A DNA stretch of 64,000 bases from Tigriopus japonicus. Taxonomy: Eukaryota > Arthropoda > Copepoda > Harpacticoida > Harpacticidae. The translations under genes were made by a program, and so were the position numbers. Positions 12,815 to 24,256 of the stretch are shown in pieces. Each line of letters begins with the position of its first letter. The stretch's first letter is position 1. Location of the stretch: assembly GCA_010645155.1 (NCBI GenBank), contig CM021321.1:8780471-8844470 (forward strand). The letters run 5' to 3'. The notes beneath the pieces were generated by a model, which saw nothing but the letters and a program-made list of their open reading frames with translations, made no database searches and was not told where the DNA came from.

Positions 12815-15228
12815 TACATAAGATTGGGAGGGCACAGTACTAATAAGAGAATAAGACCCAAAACCACAACCTAATATAAAAGTTTGACCTATTTTCCCAC
12901 TTCTTGGTATACACTGGACAGGGTAGACCACTGATTTTGTCGCTATGATAAAGGTTTCACATATTTTCTACTTAGTTGGTTGCGCCCTAAAGACTCTATA
13001 TTTGACTTAAAGGGGCTGATATGAATGAGTTACCGCAGATAAGAATCTGGTTGGCGAGAATTCGAGCGTAATGCAACTGGTGAATTGCCACGGGAGTTTT
13101 TCCCAAGATGACATCAAAGACAAGTAATGGTCCACTGACACGAAATGGCGATGACAAAATAACAAAACACTTGACAACAGCAAATCTGAGATTTTACCCT
13201 ACAGCAATCGGACTAACAGACAAAATCTCTGTCGCGTTTCTCAAAATTAAGGAATCGAAATCAAAATTCGGTTCCAAAACAACTGTTTTATTGGTGCAAT
13301 AAAGTTTTGCAGTCATTTATCTTCATCTATCAATGAATTTGCCAAAATACTTAATGATTTTCGAATTGATTAGGCCATTTCAAAAGTATTTTCCAGACCG
13401 TCATTTATATTTTAGCGCTTTATTTAGATTATACAAGAAGAAGAAGAAGAAGAAAGAATCACCTTAAAACTTCTTTGCTTAGCATTGAACAACCAAAAAC
13501 AAATGATTTTAATGTGTTGAGACGCAATTTAAACTCGATAGTCGATGGCAATAAATCAAATCATTATTGTGCCTTTACTTGGACTTCAACATCAGTTTGG
13601 TCATGATACCTATATCTCATCAGATGTGTTTCAATATTACTTTTGATAAAGTGGTCCTGAAATTAGTGGCTCTCTTAATGAAATCATGAAATGGGTGTTA
13701 ATAGCTCATTTGTTTTGTCAGCACCAAGGCATGCTACAAGTATGCTGCCAACCTGCCTTCAAGCTTGTTCATTGGGCATCATTTTAGAAACCCAAGAACG
13801 TAGAAGGGCCCTAAAAGGGTGGAAGTTAACTGATGAAGCATGCACCCCAAGGACAAAATATATGACCTAATAGGAGTATGTTGATGGTGACCAAACTGTT
13901 CGAAATTGTTTAAAATTTTGAGATTCTTGAAACTTGTGACCTTTTCACTGTGACCTTTTTGTTGTGATTTATTTTCCTGTGGCCGTTTTGTTTGTGGCCT
14001 TTTGACTTGCAATCTTTTGAACAAGGATACAGCAAAAGAAAATCAATGGGGTAAGACTGCCAATTTCCACAAAGTCTGACCTCCCTCCTCTGAAACTCCT
14101 CTTAAAAGTATTGAGGTAAAGCTACAGAAGCTCATGTGAAAGAAGCGTCGTCAGAACACTAACGACTGTGGCTTTATCACGAAGCTTTAAAAAATCCAAA
14201 CATACCGGGAAGTGCAAGAGAAAAAAATACAGCAAATAGGAGACTTTGACCAAAAAATATCCATGGAAGGGCTTAGAGCCATCTTATTTTATGATCCAAT
14301 GACTGGATCAATCTTTCGTGTGATGATTGCAAAATCGACTTTTGTTATAACTTGAACTTCCTGATTGATGGTGGCGACAACAACGGCAAACATTTGAAGC
14401 TTTGAAAAAGCCAAACAACTTGACTGTATCGGCGCTTCTTTCCCATGAGCTTCTTCAGGTACAACATATGTGTGTACATGTTCAGTTCTCACACTCATGT
14501 GCATTCATTTGCATTATTGCTTAAGTAGAACTCAATGGATGGATAGGTATTGATATGATTTTTCTGGATCAACTTACAATCAATGATGAATGACCTTTTT
14601 TAGTGCTTCAAAAATACTTCACATTTTTATTGCTACCTTAAAAAGTCCTTCGATTTATGGTCCTAAATATTCAATATGGTGATAAAGGTGTCCAACCGAA
14701 CTTGATGTTGGGGCCTCAAAGTGGCTTGAATAATTCTGAAAAATCAAGTTGAAATCACTGAATGTTTTAGTCTTCTCTAGTAGTGGCCCTTACTACGAGC
14801 GGAAGTTATTTAGAAATTTATTTCTCCGACGAGTTCTGTTTGTCGGTGGAAGGTCTGATGTTGCACGATCAGTGAGTGATCTCAATGGGCGTCCTCTTAC
14901 TGCGAAACAATGACGAATCGCCATCCTTCTTTGGATGCATCCTATCATATGTTGCTTTTTTGTACTTCTTGGGACAACAGAGCAGCAGCTTGGCTGGTTC
15001 ACATTCGAAGCATATTTCTCATATTTACGCACATCCTGTGGCACGGAAGAGTGCCAAACTAGGTGTTTAAGCGAATCAAACTTTGCATTGGCCAAAAACA
15101 AATGAAGTGAAGACGAAAGAGCGTGTGAGCAAATTTCAAGACACTGACAGAAAAAAAACGACACGAACTAATGAGACAACTTCAATTCAAACGAATAAAT
15201 TTGCCGATTTTAGCTATTTTTAACCTAT
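12815..15228. other. No identifiable gene; minor simple repeats
   Basis: A (GAA)n run lies at about 13434-13456. A degenerate array of TGTGACCTTTT-like units runs from about 13930 to 14005 and causes the Lys/Gln-rich antisense frame there. A 123-codon minus frame at 14793-15164 ends Arg-rich and is unrecognised; it overlaps a plus frame and lacks support. I see nothing else. Confidence 0.5.
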
Positions 15229-15415
15229 TTTTTTGTTTTTTTTTTTTTTAATGGTTGCGGATTTTCTACTTCCGCTACAAGGAATGCGATTCCCTGTAAA
15301 TTGAAGGATTTCTCCCGACTGCTTCGATTCGATCCCCAACAGGATTCGAACCTACGCCGTCTGGGGAAGCACTTACACTCGGCTCATATAAGAACGCATT
15401 AGAACGCGCGGCCAC
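15229..15415 (-). mobile_element. tRNA-derived SINE, 5' truncated
   Basis: Read on the minus strand, the sequence begins GTGGCCGCGCG, passes a Pol III B-box-like GGTTCGAATCC near 15344-15354, continues through a body containing TTACAGGGAATCGCATTCC, and ends in a long A-rich tail (the T tract at 15229-15252 on the + strand). This order of tRNA-like head, body and A tail is that of a SINE. The 5' end of the tRNA-like part, including the A box, is missing or degraded. The tail-side core CCGCTACAAGGAAT recurs near 23915 and 49399. Confidence 0.75.
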
Positions 15416-16104
15416 TTGCAAATTCAAGGTTTTTCTTTTTGGAATAAGATTGAACCTTATAATGATGTTTCAAAAAACCTACAAATGTAGATTTCGAAAA
15501 GCAAACAAAATTCTATCTATTATACACCTTTTTTAGAACAGAACAACCATGGGTAATGGTGACGATGAGAGGTCCGGTCGAAAAAGCAAACTAGTGATGC
15601 TAGAACTTTACAAACAAATCATGCTAAAAAATATCGAAAAGAGAGCCAGATTCGGCTAGATGGAAGCAAATTGTTACTGTCATGCTTTGGCATTTCAGCA
15701 AACAAATTTGAAAACCTAAGTTGTAATGATTTAAAGCAATTCAGATGTTCTAAATAGAATACTTTACTTGCAATAATGAATTTCAGATCAAAACTGCTTG
15801 TTTGAACAAAGAAAATTTTCCTTTTTTCTTTCTGTTTTGAAAGTGGAACATATTTGAAATGAAAGGTAAGTGTTTTCTGTTAATTGCCATTTGCCATTAT
15901 TTAACTTGAAACTACTGATTTTGAAATATCTGGCAACACTCCTTTGTTGTTCTTTCGTCCAGACCTCATATCGTCACCATTACCCAGCCATGTTGGATGG
16001 AGTTGAGAAATTGATGAAAAATAGAGTTCTCTCTGATTAAAATACACAACTATCCCATCCTTGCGCTAATGATTGTGATGTTTATTTCTTATGAACCCTG
16101 AGCA

Positions 16105-16394
16105 AAATGTCAGCTTGTTCCCCGAAATAAGCGCCTCTTGTGGTCAAATTGAGACAATTTTGTAAGATAGTGAATGGGTTTTCATGCCATCCTTTGGCAA
16201 AACTTTAGGTTTTTACTAGCTGCTTGTATTTCTTTGTAAAGTCATTATGATACCAAGTTCGCACATTGTGGAGAAATAATTCTGTCAAAACAAAATTAAC
16301 GTTTTGCCAAAGAGTGGCATTAAGAATCACCATCTGGCAACTCTGTCTCAATCTGACAACAAGAAGCGCTGATTTGGGGGAACAAGCTAAAACT
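16105..16394. repeat. MITE with about 60-bp inverted arms
   Basis: The left arm reads AGCTTGTTCCCCGAAATAAG and is mirrored on the right by TTGGGGGAACAAGCT. Further in, GCGCCTCTTGTGGTC on the left pairs imperfectly with GACAACAAGAAGCGC on the right, as does TTGAGACA with TGTCTCAA. The interior has no coding potential. A diverged relative lies at 4313-4640. Target duplications could not be fixed. Confidence 0.75.
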
Positions 16395-16699
16395 TAATTC
16401 ACGGTTCATTCTATTCTTGGCGTAAAAGGTGGACGTTTCTGATGAGAGAGACATTTTTTATGGGTCAACAACCGAATTTTCAAAAATGGTTCCATTAAAT
16501 GTACCAATGAAAATATCCAGTCATAAATCAATCAATAGTATGAAGAAACCTCTATCTATCGAAACCACTCTAATTTATGGCAAATCATTGGTTGATGTGC
16601 TAGAAACGACCAAAACCAAATATTCATGAAAGAGCCGCAAAGAGTTTGAAGGTGTGGTTCCCAAAGACGGAATGACCGATTGACTTGATAATTTCAGTG

Positions 16700-16830
16700 A
16701 GTTCAGACATAGAAATCTAGACTACTGGATCCAACTGACCTCATGGTTGGGAAAACATTTCATTGTACTGTTTTAATAAACAATCAGTCGGTTGTAAGAC
16801 ATCCAGTAATCTAGAAATCCATGCCTCAGA
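16700..16830. repeat. Small foldback repeat
   Basis: CATAGAAATCTAGACTACTG near 16709 is mirrored by CAGTAATCTAGAAATCCATG near 16805 with few mismatches. An inner pair CCAACTGAC / GTCGGTTG adds to the stem. The loop is about 70 bp. It is probably a short MITE. Confidence 0.6.
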
Positions 16831-17103
16831 ACACACTATGTGGATCCATTTGATGTCAATCTTATATTTTTCGTTTGATTAAATTTCAGTGACTGAAGGG
16901 CATAATGGAAATTATTGAACCATAAAATGAAGACTAAACAATTTAAACTCTGGATTAAACCAATTGAATTGATTGTTCTGTTTCGTCTTTCAAATTTCAA
17001 TCAGCGAATTTGTCGGCTTTTAACTTTATAGTAAAATTAAATATTGATTTGACATGGTAGTGCAAAAATGAGGATCTTTTCATATACAAATCAGTTTTCA
17101 ATA

Positions 17104-17165
17104 TTCCCTGACCTCTCTCCAAGGTACTTTTAGACGATAATCAACACCCACAGATCGGAATGGAT
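17104..17165 (+). repeat. Fragment of the SINE found at 29779
   Basis: The stretch carries CCCTGACCTCTCTCCAAGG, then TTTTAGACGATAATCAACAC and CCACAGA. This matches in order the body of the SINE at 29779-30024 (CCCGACCTTTCTCAAGG, TTTTAGACGCTAATTCACAC, CCACAGA). The tRNA-like head and tail are absent. Confidence 0.65.
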
Positions 17166-18423
17166 ATTTTCTAATACCAAATAATTCGAAGTTGTGATGA
17201 ACGTACGCGATTCTAAAGTTCCTATCAAAGCACCTACAAACAGTCCAAAAAAGAAATTGCAAAAAAACCATTTCATTTTCTAAATAATTAAGGGATCTCA
17301 CAGGTTAAGGTTGTTTGTTGCTTCGAGTCTTTTTAGGTGCCTAACTATGGGTCATTCATATTCAACGTTAACATTTTCTCACTGAAGCACCAAATAGTCA
17401 AAATAGCTGAAATCTAATTCATTTCCTCTTGAATAATACATTTTCAAGCCCTTGATGAAAATATTTCAATTTGACACTTAAATTCCGAAAGACAACGTAT
17501 TCGGTTAATTAAGCCCCAAAGATGCCGATCCAGACCCCGCATCAAAAGATCCCAGAAGTCATTACCAAAATCAAATTCATCCGCCTTCAAAGTTAAGCCA
17601 TCAAGAGGATCCCTGTTTTTGTCAGTGATCTTGACGTCTAAAATCCATGCATCAAGTGTGCTTTTGAACGCTTGTATTGTATTTGGTTGCGTACGGTTCC
17701 AGTGATGGCCAGCCCTGAAATCAGAATTTCTTCCCTGTCAAGTATGTTCGAATGTGTAGTAGGGTATGTGGTTGTCTCTCTGTTCATATATCTATCTGTC
17801 TGTTCGTCTGCCAATGCGTGAATCTGAGGTGGGTGTGCTCTATTCTCAACTTACAGACTATCGGGGTAGTTGGATAGATCATGGCAACTGGGGATGGTCA
17901 TCCCTTGAAGAGGGGTGGATGTGGATGTGGTTGTGGATGTGAATTGTGAACTCCCTCCATTTGTGTGTCCGTCAATCACATCCATGTGGCAATTTTTTGT
18001 TCTCCAAGGATTCCTACCCCAATCCCAATGATCAAGATCATTTCCTTCTAAATCTCTAATGGATCAAGAGTGTCAGACTGGTCGCAAAACATAATAGAGT
18101 TGTTATGAAAGTGGAGTGTTGAGTTCTTTGGAGTGCTGGTGGCGACGAAATTTTCACAAGATACGGAGTTCACTTTGGGCCAAGATTATCTTAGTCAAAA
18201 TGAGAAGAGTGGAAGCTATGAATATTACTTCAAGTCTCAACCACACCCAAATTGAAGTTCTGTTTACGTTTCCCCGCCAAAACCACAAGTTTTGACCTTC
18301 TTTTGATGTTAATGTATGCTGAAATAATAGATTGTATTCAGTTGCCAAGTTGTCTGCAGTCCTGAAGTAACCCTGGTTTGTCAAAACTCAGAATAGAACA
18401 AATCAAAGTTAGAATTCAGTGCA

Positions 18424-18452
18424 ATGAAGAAGCCAACAGCAGGATCCAAGAG
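18424..18452 (+). CDS. Probable first coding exon, unassigned or NOX5 N-terminus
   Basis: An ATG at 18424 opens a short frame reading MKKPTAGSK plus two bases of the next codon, followed by a GT donor (AG|GTACAT) at 18453. It joins in phase to the exon at 19262, completing an Arg codon. An in-frame TAG at 18394 lies upstream, so this ATG is the natural start if the exon is real. TTCAG just before it (ending 18419) could instead be an acceptor, making this an internal exon with the start further upstream. The start has a purine at -3. The exon is very short, so support rests mainly on phase agreement with its neighbour. Confidence 0.55.
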
Positions 18453-18549
18453 GTACATGATTTGATTGTGTTTTTTAGCAATTTCATTTTCCAACCCCAA
18501 AATACCTAAGTTTGTTGCCCTGTTCCGTGTTTTCCTTCATTAGAGCGAT

Positions 18550-18605
18550 TCATTTCTAAATCTTCCCCGCTGAAAACGGGAAGGATTGTTTGGATTTAGA
18601 AATGA
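18550..18605. repeat. Intronic hairpin with perfect 13-bp stem
   Basis: TCATTTCTAAATC at 18550-18562 is mirrored exactly by GATTTAGAAATGA at 18593-18605. A weaker inner stem, TTCCC / GGGAA, sits in the loop. It lies about 100 bp downstream of the donor at 18453, in the intron between the two N-terminal exons. It may be a remnant of a tiny foldback element or an RNA structure; function is unknown. Confidence 0.6.
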
Positions 18606-18658
18606 TGCGCAAGGAATGAGCAAAACTGTTAGCAGGTTAACGGCTCTAAGGTGATGAT

Positions 18659-19222
18659 TAGGGCCCGGAAAAATATTTGCAAAAAAGTGTCAAAATATCA
18701 AATATATATTTTATTCAAAAGCCTTAAATATTTGATAAATATTTGAAAAAAGCCGGATATTTAAGAAATATTTTTTGACAATGCCGTAATTTGGTATTTT
18801 TGTCTGTGTGTACTGATTTTTCAAATTTGTTTTTGGTTAATTTGATGCATTTGACCGTGTTTGGAGACATACTTGACATGTAAGTGATTTATCAATACTA
18901 TTTCAATTTGCCTTAATATATGGCGCACTTCTTTTCTTGTTTGAGAGTAGTTTTGATTGTGAATGTCAAATCTCAAAACAACTGCCACTTTGTAGAGATT
19001 TTTGTATTTTGGTTTCACTTTAGGTTCATTTTGGGTAAGCCCTCTTGAGCATGGGTCATTCATTTATGTTCCTCAATTTTGCCTGAAATATTTTTCTGAC
19101 CCAAATATTTGAGAATTTTTTTATTTTTTCCTTGAAACAGTCAAAATACTAAAAAAACGACGAAAAACGGAAAAATGTTTTTTTTTATATTTTAGATTTA
19201 AAAAATAAATTTCCGGGCCCTA
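18659..19222. mobile_element. Non-autonomous hAT element with 8-bp target duplication
   Basis: The terminal inverted repeats are TAGGGCCCGGAAA and TTTCCGGGCCCTA. The flanks are GTGATGAT (18651-18658) and GTGATGAA (19223-19230), an 8-bp duplication with one mismatch. The 564-bp interior is AT-rich, repeats ATATTTGA-like blocks near its left end, and encodes nothing recognisable; the 80-codon minus frame at 18821-19063 has no transposase features. It occupies the intron between the exons at 18424 and 19262 and ends only 39 bp before the acceptor. Confidence 0.9.
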
Positions 19223-19261
19223 GTGATGAATATCTTTAAATCATAACTTTGCTTATGCCAG

Positions 19262-19966
19262 GGACAAAAGGGATCAATACCCGCCAGTATATGGTGTTCC
19301 AAAGAAAGTTGCTCATCACCGATCCACTCCTAATGTTTCCAATGGATCTGGACAACCCACAATGGTCTCCCAACAAGATACTCGCTTCACATCCAGATAC
19401 CAAAACATGACCCAAGAGATGGAATATGGTCGTCAACCATTCCATGGAAACACCATGATGCCAATAGGGCGCAACCTCATCCTAGACCGCTCCAGTGAGG
19501 GTCTGGAGAGTCCTCACATCATCTACTACGATGACAATTGGATCAAGAAAAATCCTTCCACTAACTTGGGCAACATGCGATTCATCTCAAAATCTAAACC
19601 AGAATTGGTAACACATGGACCCTCAAGTCCCAAAACACAATCCCATGCATCTTCATCAAACTCTGGGAAGCCCTCGGATAGCTCCTTCAATGGAGAATCT
19701 ATGAAAACCTTGGATCCAATTTCCATGACTCCGTCCCAGTTTCAGAACCAATTAACTCAAGGTGGATCGGATCCATGGAAACGTGAACGACATAGACTTT
19801 TAAACGCTGAAGAGCTCATGAAATTGTTTCATTTCCGAAAGTTCTTGAAAAGTGCCGGAATCAGTCGCAGAAAGTTGGTTCGACGGGTTTTAGAATACCG
19901 TCAAACAAATTCTTCTTGTTGTACATACGATGAAAACGGAGTCCGATGTACCAATAACAGTGTCAG
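19262..19966 (+). CDS. Coding exon: Ser/Asn-rich protein with basic helix and CxxxxxxxxC motif
   Basis: The exon starts after TTATGCCAG at 19261 and ends before GTAAGA at 19967. It is 705 bp and open throughout in one frame, the longest open stretch in the window. Counted from the ATG at 18424 it supplies residues 10 to about 244. The first part is polar and rich in Ser, Asn, Gln and Pro, as in a disordered region. Residues about 182-224 are strongly basic and probably helical (KRERHR, FRKFLK, RRKLVRRVLEYRQ). The end reads SSCCTYDENGVRCTNN, a spacing like the first half of a C3Hc3H zinc-binding module, but no partner Cys/His exon was found. It may be the N-terminus of the NOX5 gene downstream or another gene. 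It ends two bases into a codon, so it cannot join directly to the exon at 46430. Confidence 0.75.
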
Positions 19967-22530
19967 GTAAGACCATTTATGATAGTTATCTTCATTGTTA
20001 TGTTTGTTGAAGATCTAATCAGTCTCCAAAAATGTGACCCATTGGGAAACCTTGACCATCGAGGGTTTACCTTCTGACATTTACTCAAGAAACTTGGCAC
20101 AAAAACCTAATTTACGAGCACGTTTGTAAGATGGAGTGGTATTTATGGTTCGAAGAAGTAAATACAACGCATGCTAAGACTGAGTGACATCGCGCAAACT
20201 TTTTAGACACGTGTCAGTTTTATGATTTGAATTTGAATGAGGATTAACTTGACCGGAACCACTCGTCAAACTTAGGGACATTTATTTGTCCATCCATCTT
20301 TCATGCTCCAAAGGATTTTGGCCGACGATTTCATTAATTGCTCAGACAGCAAAGCCAAGATGGACCAAGGAAAGAAAGACTTTGGCCATTTCCTCCAATT
20401 CTAGAGCAAAAACATTTACAATTTGGCTGTGTCAATGTTGTGAATTCTGACAGGATTGCCTTTCGCAGTTTAGCGTCCGAGTTTAATTACGGCATGCATA
20501 ATGTGCTTGTGGAAATCGGACAACGGCAATTATTCATTGAAGCTACCATTGATCAAGCATTTACACAAGAACAGCGCAAATGAATGCATTATTACCAGTT
20601 ACCACCAAGTCGAGATCGACTTTAATTGTGACAACGATAATTGATCGGTCCATAATGATGACGAGCATATGAAGTAATAAAAGCAAAATGACGGGCTAAT
20701 CCATAAATAAATATAAGGAAATAATTTGGTTCAACAATCACAAAAGAGCTGTGAACTGAATGTCTATGGGCCAAGCTCATAAGGAAGATGCAGGAGGGAC
20801 AAACTCATAGATAAAGTTGGCCATTTGGAAACCAACCCTTTCCAATTAACATTTGAAAAAAAAGTGAGGCCATCATGCAAAAGTCAGACCAACTCTGCTT
20901 GCGTGGAAGTTGTTTTTATGTGTTCACGGGGTTTGACTTGTGAATCGATGCAGGAATAATATTTTTTGATGGATCTAATGGCCTTTGCACAAAGAAGCCG
21001 TCCTGAAATGATTCGAATAAGAAGAACACTGCAAAGTTTTGCAATTCCAATTGGCAAGTTTATCCTCCAATAACTCGTTCAAATTTGTTGAGGCGATTTA
21101 ATTGGTTAATATGGAAGGTTTAATTTGGCCTTGCGTGTTAATGTTCAATTATAAATGAGTTTTTTTCGGTTTGAAACAATTGCTTTTCAAGTCCAAGATT
21201 AATCAATATTAGATATCTTTGTAATCTCTATGTATGTAATATGTCTTTAAATATCTCTTTATTGTATAGTGTACGATTTAAGTATTAGATAACAAAGTAT
21301 TTTAACAATAGAAAAACAACGTCACATTTGAATTAAAAGTCTCCTTTTATTTTCCTGTTAAATGTTAGGGGACCATTTCAGCCGATCAAATTCAGCTAGA
21401 TTACATGCAAAGTTTTGAAATATAGTACAAAAGTGAATGCCGAGTTTGTGCTTTAAGTCAAAGTAATTCATTCAATCCCATTTATTCACATGATTATCTT
21501 CAATAAAATCCTTAATGGAGGCTTCTAATGTCGCCAACAGACCGAAGTAATTGACAGGCGACGAATTTCATCAAGCATGAATAAAAACAAAGCAAAAAGG
21601 GGAAATTGGAACAGTCTAAATTAACAAAAGGTGTGGTTGGATATATATCATTCTAGGATTAAATTACCCTATTCCGAGTCTTGATGACACGGAATAAAAC
21701 AACAACAAAAATTGTATTAAAACTTCTTGTGACAGATCAAGGAAAATAATTCGCTGTCAATTTTTTCTTCAAACAACTTTCTTTTTGCAAAAAGTTCTAA
21801 CAAGATTTCTTATAACTCTCATGGGCAAAACTCATTTTTGAAGGTATTTACGTGATTATGTTACGTGTTATGTATAACCATTTATTACTTTAAGAAAAGA
21901 CAATTTTTTTTGTTAATTTATCGTACGTCTGTTTCGACAAAGGCATCATCCCTACACTAACCAAGCCAGAAAAATTAGATTGAAAACCTTTGATATGCTA
22001 TTATATAGCTAGTTTGTGGCGACCTCACGGATAACAATTTTTAAAGACCACTCAAACATCCAAAAATTGTATTATTGGTTACGGCATAATGAGTATGGAA
22101 TGTAGAACATAGAAACACAGGGCAAGAATAAATCAGTGTCAGTGAATGTTTGAAGAAATTTTGAAAGGTTATATGCACATTTTTGTAAAACTTATTAACT
22201 TATAAGTTAAAGTGCTGAATAAGTTTTTGTATTATATTCTCTAGAAGTGAATTAAAATTCTTCCGATTTAGATTTAACCTTGTCATTGAAACGCTAATTT
22301 CCAGAGAAAATATAAATTTTAGTCTACGGAACACGGAACTTTGAAAATCAAAACCCGCAACCTCAATTATTGAAGCGAGTTCTCATTCGTCGAAGTGCAG
22401 AGAAGTATTTTGTTTCTTTGACAATGTTTTAAATTTCTATAATCATATCACATTCATGAGGCTAGCCCATTACATGAATTACATTCTTTTTATTTTATGT
22501 TGATTTAGTTACCCATTGCAAGTCACATTT
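19967..22530. other. Intron or intergenic, no identifiable exon
   Basis: This is AT-rich sequence. An 81-codon plus frame at 20338-20583 has no recognisable motif and no credible splice borders. I could not locate the exon that should follow 19966. Confidence 0.5.
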
Positions 22531-22538
22531 GTCTAAAG

Positions 22539-22878
22539 TAGTGATGGACCGAAAGGGCTCATAACCGAAACCGAAAGTTTCGGCCGAAAGGGGGCTTAAC
22601 CGAAACCGAAACCGAAAGCAAATGATTACAAAATTGTTCAAATGAAAAATCTGCCTTAAAAATTAGAATGCTCATGTGTTCGATGTTTAGTAGTCGCAAA
22701 TTTTGAAAAATCGGAAAACTTAAAGTTCAGAGGTTTTTGGACCAATTTTTTTTTGATTTTGTTGTCAAACTCCATTTTACATGGTGCTTGTCTGCTTTCG
22801 GTTTCGGTAGGCATAACCGAAACCGAAACCGAAATTTCGGCCGTAATTTCGGCCGAAAGCTCTTTCGGTCCATCACTA
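22539..22878. mobile_element. hAT MITE with perfect 8-bp target duplication
   Basis: The 340-bp element starts TAGTGATGGACCGAAAG and ends CTTTCGGTCCATCACTA, perfect inverted repeats. It is flanked by identical copies of GTCTAAAG (22531-22538 and 22879-22886). Both subterminal regions are built of tandem ACCGAAA / TTTCGGT units. No transposase is present. The ACCGAAA-rich ends match the common hAT terminus type. The perfect ends and duplication suggest a fairly recent insertion. Related copies lie at 31260-31550, 33276-33492 and 37040-37096. Confidence 0.95.
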
Positions 22879-22886
22879 GTCTAAAG

Positions 22887-24256
22887 TCTAATAAATCTGA
22901 CATCAGAATTAAGGATTTTAATTTTGCTCTCAATATGCCATACGCAAGTGTTTATGTTTAGTGAACATTTAAAGAACATATTAAATCCCTTCATGGATGC
23001 AATTTGTTCACAGTCTAAAACCAACATAGATAAAATTTGACTTCATTCTCTCCCAAGAATGCAGTTGGTCGATTTTTTGCTCTAGTCAAGATATGGATGA
23101 ATTTACAACAAAATGTTAACTATGTTTCTTAATGCACAGTGCAAATTCAACTTGACAAAGAAAATAGGAAAAAAAATCTAACAAGAAATCTGCTCAAGGT
23201 CCTTTTGTACAGGTGCTTCTAAACTTTCGTACAATTAAAATTGAGCTTATAAATGAATCAAGGGAGACTTTTTCTGACTTCATTCACTTCACTTCATTTC
23301 ACATTTACTCATTAAAGACCAAAAAAAGTTAAAAAGGAAACCCCTTTGCTTCACTTTTAATATAAAACTACTCCAATAAATATTTCACTTTAAAAAAAAC
23401 TAAGGGTCTAAAACATTTTAAGTTGATCCAAAAGGCCGAATGTTAACGCATATATAATTTCGTCAAGAGAACACCCAACTCAAGTTAGATTACCGGGTAT
23501 TGAGTAACGGTCCTTTAACGAACACCTGACTGAGTAGTCAAAAACTGAAAACTAAGGGGTCTCCGTGCTTATACAGCCCTCTAAATTGTACCCTGAACAC
23601 AAAAGTTGAATTTATTTTCGAACTTCTCAATAAACATTGGCCACGTAAGAATAGAAATTTTGTGTTATAAAGCTCAAAGGTTGCACATCTTATCGATTTC
23701 AACTAGAACAAACTGCTGTTGCGTGTGAAACGCACCAGCTTGTGCGAGCATGTAATCGACGAACGTTAATTTGACTTAATTTTGGTATACTCTAAAATAA
23801 AGCTTATCTGCGTTAACTTGTGGCCTTTTAATATTATTATACTCACTCTTACGATTTCCAATGGGGATCCCTTTTTTTTGGGGGGGGGGCAGATTTTTTT
23901 TAATACCGCTACAAGGAATCGGATTCACTGTAAGAGTTAATGATTTATATAGTTTTTTTTATAATTACCGTTTATGTGAAATTTGATTTACCAATGAGTT
24001 ACTTAGGGCAGATCTGTAAAACCCTTGTATAGTGGGTTGGTCAGGAATAGTGTTTGAAAATTTGTCCAATCCTGACTTAAAAGGTGTTAGAGGATCGGCT
24101 CCTAAATATTCCCAACGAAGATAATGGGCAACGAATTGAACAATGAAGGAGCCCGAAAAAGAAGAGAGGAAGAAATGACAGTGAGATCCAACTTATGCTT
24201 GTAATAAATAAGAAATTATTCGAAAAGACCCTCACTCCGAATTCTCTAAAACTACT
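22887..24256. other. No gene; SINE-tail-related fragment inside
   Basis: Apart from the fragment at 23871-24004, described separately, I see only short chance frames. Confidence 0.45.
23871..24004 (-). repeat. SINE-related fragment
   Basis: The stretch has T8, then a run of about ten G, then ACCGCTACAAGGAATCGGAT and CACTGTAA. It ends TTTATGTGAAATTTGATT followed by GAGTTAC. The first block is shared with the SINE at 15229-15415. The first and last blocks are shared in the same order with 49396-49493. The orientation is inferred from the T tract. No tRNA-like head is present. Confidence 0.6.

Noticed and set aside
15229..15415. Possible functional tRNA gene on the minus strand (GGTTCGAATCC)
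   Set aside because: The acceptor stem and A box are incomplete and an A-rich tail follows, so it is a SINE.
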